Below are positions 59,377 to 64,000 of a DNA stretch of 64,000 nt, in pieces. Numbering within the stretch: the first letter of the stretch is position 1; each line of letters starts with the position of its first letter. The stretch is taken from positions 7,998,001-8,062,000 of the forward strand of contig NZ_CP043661.1 in assembly GCF_014217565.1 (NCBI RefSeq). Direction: 5' to 3'. This stretch comes from Kribbella qitaiheensis. GTDB lineage: Bacteria; Actinomycetota; Actinomycetes; Propionibacteriales; Kribbellaceae. Under the pieces are notes generated by a model that was given only the letters and a program-made list of their open reading frames with translations, was not told where the DNA came from and did no database searches. A program made the translations under genes and the position numbers.

Positions 59377-59469
59377 ATGCGTCCGCGGCCGGCGCCCGTC
59401 GGACCGGGCACTGTTTCTGCGCTCCCTCACCGGGTACCCGTGAGGGCACCTGACCGAGGAGAGAGTCAC

Positions 59470-60525
59470 TTGAGCCTGCCGTCCATGGGCGTTGAAGAAG
59501 AGCTGCTGCTGATGTCCGCCGACGGGCGTCCGCTTCCGATCAGCAAGGCCGTCGCGGCGGGGGCCGGCGACATCGACGTGGAGCTCGAACTGACCAGAGC
59601 CCAGGTGGAGATCAACACGCCGGTCTGCACCACTGCCGAGGAGTTGAATGGTCAGCTCCGCAAGATGCGTTCGGTACTGGCTGTTGCCGCTGCCGAAAAG
59701 GGTGCCCGGCTGTGCGCGGTAGCCGCGCCGCCGGCGGGCGAGGCCGAACAGGCGGTGACGAAGAAGCCTCGATACCAGGAGATGGAGAAGCGGTACGGCC
59801 TACTGGCCCGTGAGCAGGGCGTTTGCGGCTGCCATGTGCACATCGACGTACCGGACCCGGAAGCTGCCGTCCGGGTCAGCAACCACCTGCGGCCGTGGAT
59901 GCCGACGCTGCTGGCGTTGACAGCGAACTCGGCGATCTACCTGGGGGCCGACACCGGGTTCGCGAGTTGGCGATCGATCATGTGGTCCCGCTGGCCTTGC
60001 TCCGGCCCACCGCCGTACTTCGAATCCGCCGAGCACTATGAGGCTCTGGTCGCGATGCAGCTCGCCTCGGGCAGCATCATGGACGAGCGGATGGTCTATT
60101 GGGACATCCGGCCGTCCTCGCACCTCTCGACGGTGGAGGTACGCATCAGCGACGTACCGCTCACCATCGACGAGACGGTGTTGCTGGCGACGCTGATCCG
60201 CGCGCTGGTGATGACCGCACTCGACGACGGCGGGCTAGGACCGAAGCTGGAGCCGGAGGTACTACGGGCCGCGTACTGGCTCGCTGCTCGCGACGGGATC
60301 GAAGGCAACGGTCTCGACGTACTGCGTGCCAGACCCCTGCCGATGAGCGGGCTGCTGGGATTCCTCCAGCGGCACGTCGCTCCGGCGCTGGAGGAGCTCG
60401 GCGAGGCCGACGCGGTCGCGGAAGCGGTCCAGCGCCAACTGAGGGATGGCAATGGCGCGATGAAGCAGCGCAAGGTCTTCCGTGAGGGTGACGACATCAT
60501 CACCCTCACGGAAATCAAGCCCTGA
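59470..60525 (+). CDS. Glutamate-cysteine ligase-like carboxylate-amine ligase (YbdK/EgtA type)
   Basis: A 351-aa ATP-dependent ligase of the GCS2 family. The N-terminus MGVEEELLLMSADGRPL supplies the E-E-E metal site. Other motifs are ELTRAQVEINTPVCTT, GCHVHIDVPDPEAAV, SRWPCSGPPPYFESAEHY and the C-terminal SHLSTVEVRISDVPLT. The family includes gamma-glutamylcysteine synthetase, EgtA of ergothioneine synthesis and YbdK; without neighbours the substrate cannot be fixed. TTG 59470 is chosen because GAGGAG precedes it by the right distance. It is divergent from the HipA-like operon. Confidence 0.85.
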   Translation: MSLPSMGVEEELLLMSADGRPLPISKAVAAGAGDIDVELELTRAQVEINTPVCTTAEELNGQLRKMRSVLAVAAAEKGARLCAVAAPPAGEAEQAVTKKPRYQEMEKRYGLLAREQGVCGCHVHIDVPDPEAAVRVSNHLRPWMPTLLALTANSAIYLGADTGFASWRSIMWSRWPCSGPPPYFESAEHYEALVAMQLASGSIMDERMVYWDIRPSSHLSTVEVRISDVPLTIDETVLLATLIRALVMTALDDGGLGPKLEPEVLRAAYWLAARDGIEGNGLDVLRARPLPMSGLLGFLQRHVAPALEELGEADAVAEAVQRQLRDGNGAMKQRKVFREGDDIITLTEIKP

Positions 60526-60551
60526 AGCCCCGGATCGGAAGTTCCGTTGCG

Positions 60552-62375
60552 CTAGCCGCGGAGGAAGTCCTCCAGGCCGTGGAGGTCGTCGGTGTTGAGG
60601 TTGTCGACGCCGGCCGCGGTGAGCTCTGACCAGAGGGCGTCCCGGGCCGCGCCGCGGACGTCCGGGGTCTCCCAGAAGCGGACCTTGTAGCCGGCGCGGT
60701 GGGCGGTCGTGACGATGTCACGCAGCTTGGTCCGCTCGGCCGCCGGGAACTCGCCGATGCCTCGCCAGGTGAAGTTCTTGGACCAGTTGTCGCTCACCAA
60801 CGGCATGACCGATGCGGGCAACTTGGAGTTCAGGTCGGACAGCCGGCCGTCGTAACCGGCGTACCGGATCTTCTGTGCCTGCAGGATGTCCAGCGGCCGG
60901 TTGCCGCTGATCACCGATGTCACTGCGCCGCGACGCACCTTGCCACCCGCGTACACGGTGCTGATGCCGCGGTACTTTTGCAGTGCCTTGTCGATCGCCG
61001 CGTACGTCGTCGGCCCGTCGCTCTTGATGTCGATGAGCAACTGGAAGTCGCGACCATGGCGGTAGACCTGACCGCCGTTCATCCGGACCCGCTGGGTGAG
61101 CGGTTCGAGGTACAGGTTCTCCAGGTTCCGGCCCGGTACGGCGTCAGCCAGGTCGTGTGCGACGCGGAGCTCACCGTCGATCAGCCAGACGTCCGCCTCG
61201 ACACTGTTGAAGCCGCGGTCGAGTGCGTCCAGCAACGGCCGGCGGTGGTCGTAGTCGTTGTGCGCGTGAGCAGTGGGCAGCGACCGGACCGGAGGAGCGT
61301 CGTACGCGCGGGGCAGCCGGAAGCCGGCCTCTGCGGCGACAGTACGGACCCGATCCGGGTAGTCGGAGATGACGCCGTCGACACCGAGTCCGATCAGCCA
61401 CTGCATCGTCGCGGGGTCGTCCACGGTCCACGGCACGACCTTCATCCCGGCCTGGTGGGCCGAGCGCACCATGTCGGCGGTGACATACGGCTGGTATGAC
61501 GGGTCGGTGACCTTGCCGTTTTGCGGGAACCCGTGCACCGGGGAGATCGCGGCGGCGCCGAAGGACTTGGTCGCCTTCACCAGGTCGCCGCCGAAGTCGT
61601 CGATGTCGATCCCGCCGAGCCACGGCGACTTGCCGGGCTTGCCGGTCTCCAGGAAGTCGTAGTTCGTCAGCGCGACCAGTGGCAGCTCCGGGGCGACCTG
61701 GCGCATCCGCATCAGCGAGCCCCAGTCGAAGCTCTGGATCGTCACCTGGCGGGCGATGTGTGCCTTGCGGATCTCCTGGGCGACCACCTGGACGAACTGC
61801 TCGCGCGGAGCGGTCTGGCTGGGCGCACCCGCCTCGACCTTGGTCTCGACGTTGAGCTTCACCCCGTTGGCGTGGAACCGGTGGACGAGGTCGAACACCT
61901 CGCGCAGTTCCGGCATCCGGGCGCCGGGGTCGGGCGTCTGGCCGGGGAAGCCGGCCTGGGGGAGTGAGCCACAGTCGAGCTGCTTCACCTGGGCCAGCGT
62001 CAGCGTGTTGATGAACTTGCCGACGTACGGGTATTCGGGGTCGTTCGGCGTGTAAGGCCCGGTGTCCTTGCACTTGCTGCCGGTGACCTGGCGGTCGTGG
62101 GTGACCACTGCCTGGCCGTCCTGAGTGATCTGGACGTCCAGTTCGAGCGTGGTCACGCCGAGTTCGAGGCCGCGGGAGAAGGACGCGATCGTGGATTCGA
62201 CCGTCAGGCCGAGACCGCCGCGGTGCCCTTGGATGTCGAAGTCACGGTGGTTGCCCAAAGCCGAGATCGAGGCCGAAGCCGAGGCCGAAGCCGAGGCCGG
62301 GAGGGTGGCTAGCCCCTGGTTCAGCAGGCCGGCCGTGAGGGCCAGCGGAAGGAGCGCGCGGGGTAGGCGGCGCAT
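60552..62375 (-). CDS. Secreted two-domain phosphodiesterase (GDPD plus AIM6/PI-PLC-like)
   Basis: A 607-aa exported protein. The signal peptide RALLPLALTAGLLNQGLA is followed by an A-S repeat tail (ASASASASIS). Residues 45-325 are a glycerophosphodiester phosphodiesterase: IQGHRGGLGLTVESTIASF, ELDVQITQDGQAVVTHD, VKLNVETKVE and GVISDYPDRV. Residues 335-605 are a second TIM barrel of the AIM6/PI-PLC-like type (HAHNDYDHRRPLLDALDRGF, VEADVWLIDGELRVAHD, LLIDIKSDG, DNLNTDDLHGL). Together they suggest scavenging of glycerol or inositol phosphates from phosphodiesters outside the cell. It is convergent with the ligase gene. Confidence 0.85.
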   Translation of the reverse strand: MRRLPRALLPLALTAGLLNQGLATLPASASASASASISALGNHRDFDIQGHRGGLGLTVESTIASFSRGLELGVTTLELDVQITQDGQAVVTHDRQVTGSKCKDTGPYTPNDPEYPYVGKFINTLTLAQVKQLDCGSLPQAGFPGQTPDPGARMPELREVFDLVHRFHANGVKLNVETKVEAGAPSQTAPREQFVQVVAQEIRKAHIARQVTIQSFDWGSLMRMRQVAPELPLVALTNYDFLETGKPGKSPWLGGIDIDDFGGDLVKATKSFGAAAISPVHGFPQNGKVTDPSYQPYVTADMVRSAHQAGMKVVPWTVDDPATMQWLIGLGVDGVISDYPDRVRTVAAEAGFRLPRAYDAPPVRSLPTAHAHNDYDHRRPLLDALDRGFNSVEADVWLIDGELRVAHDLADAVPGRNLENLYLEPLTQRVRMNGGQVYRHGRDFQLLIDIKSDGPTTYAAIDKALQKYRGISTVYAGGKVRRGAVTSVISGNRPLDILQAQKIRYAGYDGRLSDLNSKLPASVMPLVSDNWSKNFTWRGIGEFPAAERTKLRDIVTTAHRAGYKVRFWETPDVRGAARDALWSELTAAGVDNLNTDDLHGLEDFLRG

Positions 62376-62504
62376 GAGGTGGGTTCCCTTCGTCGAGTCG
62401 GGGCGGACTGTCAGAGGCCGAGCGTGAACGGTTTACGGGACACCCGGCCTTCTAGAAGGTTACCGACAAGAGGCTGAATGGTGAGCGCCTGACGCCGCAA
62501 CAGC

Positions 62505-64000
62505 TCACTCGTACTGCAAAGCCTCCAGGGGATCGAGGCGGGCGGCTCGACGGGCCGGCCAGATCGCGGCGAAGATGCCGACCATGACTGAGACGACGGC
62601 GAACAGCGCCAGTTGGCCGGTCGGTACGGCGAAGCTGATCTCGTCCAGCCGGGCCGCGAGCAGCAGAGCCAGTCCGAGCCCGAGCAGGATCCCGATCACG
62701 GCACCGATCAGCGCGGTGATCACGCTCTCGTGCCGGATCATCCGCTTCACCTGGCGCCGGGTCAGCCCGATCGCCCGCAGCATGCCGAGCTCGCGAGTCC
62801 GCTCGAACACCGTCAGTACGAGGGTGTTGACGATGCCGAACAGGCTTACCAGCACCGACAGCGCGAGCAGCACGTAGAGGACGTTGAGGAGGCTCTTGAT
62901 GCCGTCGGACTGGACCTTCTTGAACTGCTCGCGGGTCAGCGCCTTCGCATTCGGGAACGTACTCAAGGCCTGCGTGAGGACCGCCGTGTTCGCGGTGGTG
63001 ACTCCACCTTGGAGGCTGACGAAGGTGTACAGGTTGAGTGGCTGCGGGTTGGTGGCGTCGAAGGCCTCGGTCGAGATCGTCACGTTGCCGAACGGTGATC
63101 CGCCGGCCGGCGGCTGGAAGATCCCCCGCACGCGTAGCGGCAGGGTCTTGCCGGCCACGGTCTCCAGCGACAGCTCCGAGCCGGTCGTCAGGCCGTGCTT
63201 CTTGGCGAAGTCGGCATCGACGACCGCGCCGTCGGCACCCAGTTCGCCGAGGGTCGCCTGCGAACCGGACTTCCAGTCGAAGGTGACCACCTCCGGCGCC
63301 TGATCGTCGACGCCGGTGATCGGGATCGTCTCGCCGAACGCCTGGCCCTGTCCGCCGCGCACGCTCGAGAGCGCGTCCACCCCAGGGACGCTCTCCACCG
63401 CCGCGGCCACGGTCGGTGGCAACGGGCTGAAGTTGTTCTGTGCGGTGATCGCGTAGTCCGCGCTGAAGATCTTGTCGACGGCATCCTCGAACGGCCGGAT
63501 GATGCCCGCGCCGAGAGTGGCGACCAGCGTGACCAGGGCCAGCCCGATCATCAGGGCCGCCGCGGTCGAAGCGGTCCGGTGCGGATCGCGCCGGCTGTTC
63601 TGGCCGCCGATACCGACAGCGGGCCGATCACTCAGTACGCCGGGGAACTCCGCGGGCCACTCCGGGCGCCAGGAGCTGATCGCCCGGCGTACGGCCATCA
63701 GGCCCACGATCACCAGCAGAATTGGATTCAGTACTGCGCCGAGCACCAACCCACCAGCCCGTGACAAGCCTGATCCGGGTCCCCAGAACCCGCGGCGGAC
63801 AAGCCAGTACGGCAGAGAGAACAGGGGCCAGACCAGGATCGTCAGGACCAGTACCGACCACCGTGCGATCGGGTCCGAGGCGGCAGCGAGCGGCCGCACC
63901 AACCTGGCCGAGAACAGGGCGATGCCGATGAAGATCAGCAGTACGCCGAACGCCAGTAGGCCGAGCAGCGTGCCAGTGGCGAGCCCGTTGACGAACAGCC
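62505..64000 (-). CDS. ABC transporter permease, FtsX/MacB type, C-terminal part (5' end outside window)
   Basis: The frame is open from the right edge, giving 497 visible residues beginning LFVNGLATGTLLGLLAFGVL. They include the end of one FtsX bundle, a periplasmic-core domain (DYAITAQNNFSPLPPTV, DWKSGSQATLGELGADG, EAFDATNPQPLNLYTFVSLQ) and the terminal FtsX domain (VLSVLVSLFGIVNTLVLTVF, RTRELGMLRAIGLTRRQVKR, ending ARRAARLDPLEALQYE). The pattern is that of fused two-bundle permeases exporting lipids or peptides. The ATPase gene should lie upstream, outside the window. About 130 nt without features separate it from the phosphodiesterase gene. Confidence 0.9.
   Translation of the reverse strand, partial: LFVNGLATGTLLGLLAFGVLLIFIGIALFSARLVRPLAAASDPIARWSVLVLTILVWPLFSLPYWLVRRGFWGPGSGLSRAGGLVLGAVLNPILLVIVGLMAVRRAISSWRPEWPAEFPGVLSDRPAVGIGGQNSRRDPHRTASTAAALMIGLALVTLVATLGAGIIRPFEDAVDKIFSADYAITAQNNFSPLPPTVAAAVESVPGVDALSSVRGGQGQAFGETIPITGVDDQAPEVVTFDWKSGSQATLGELGADGAVVDADFAKKHGLTTGSELSLETVAGKTLPLRVRGIFQPPAGGSPFGNVTISTEAFDATNPQPLNLYTFVSLQGGVTTANTAVLTQALSTFPNAKALTREQFKKVQSDGIKSLLNVLYVLLALSVLVSLFGIVNTLVLTVFERTRELGMLRAIGLTRRQVKRMIRHESVITALIGAVIGILLGLGLALLLAARLDEISFAVPTGQLALFAVVSVMVGIFAAIWPARRAARLDPLEALQYE

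Overview
High-GC bacterial chromosome segment, almost certainly from an actinomycete. The evidence is about 70% GC, frequent GTG and TTG starts, NarL-type two-component systems, a SARP/AfsR-type regulator, ECF-sigma remnants, MmcQ/YjbR, DUF429, DUF3037 and HipA-like genes, and secreted glycosidases. A Nocardioidaceae/Kribbellaceae-type soil organism would fit, but that is inference. I see no rRNA, tRNA, CRISPR array, transposase or phage structural gene.

Layout. 0-4.5 kb: the end of a WYL regulator, then a sensor kinase/response regulator pair whose junction is a 50-nt triplication encoding two coupled micro-ORFs, then a small membrane operon. 4.6-11.3 kb: a winged-helix HTH_42 protein, a RibD-like reductase, a frameshifted LacI regulator and, divergently behind a LacI-type operator, two heparanase-like (GH79-type) secreted glycosidases. 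The first glycosidase is frameshifted and carries a 42-nt coding minisatellite. 11.5-19.2 kb: an FAD oxidoreductase, an acidic 9-residue-repeat protein with its paralogue, a RibD-like gene broken by a 10-nt duplication, an FMN reductase, a SARP-ATPase regulator split by an in-frame amber codon, and a PLP-enzyme remnant. This stretch is unusually rich in broken genes. 19.2-25.5 kb: MarR, a divergent LLM-hemerythrin fusion, a DUF6308-like gene, a large secreted beta-propeller-like protein and a LysE exporter. 25.7-32.5 kb: an AddAB-like helicase-nuclease pair. 32.6-33.2 kb: a small membrane protein and a VOC protein.

33.3-39.3 kb is the most interesting block. It is a tight operon encoding an FtsK/EccC-like ATPase without membrane segments, a coiled-coil/transmembrane protein, an 86-aa helical Esx-like protein, a toxin-like protein (helical head, charged linker, CdiA-type nuclease tail) and two paralogous immunity-like proteins. 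I read it as a compact type VII-like secretion and polymorphic-toxin module.

39.3-49.6 kb: an ECF sigma remnant, a small coupled operon, housekeeping and hypothetical genes (epimerase, phosphoesterase, YiiX-type hydrolase, DnaQ-BRCT exonuclease, orotate phosphoribosyltransferase ending in a G-quadruplex-prone 24-nt repeat, DUF429, FBP zinc finger, NERD-like nuclease, lipoprotein). 49.8-52.8 kb: a membrane protein, a GKG/GEG-repeat ORF, and a second kinase/regulator pair, all translationally coupled. 52.9-64 kb: YjbR, a hypothetical protein, a membrane spermidine-synthase-like protein, phosphoglucomutase, a 163-nt near-perfect hairpin, the HipA-like/DUF3037 pair, a YbdK-type ligase, a two-domain phosphodiesterase and the C-terminal part of an FtsX-type ABC permease.

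Start codons were chosen by eye from ribosome-binding sites and family N-termini. Family names come from recognising motifs, not from searches.
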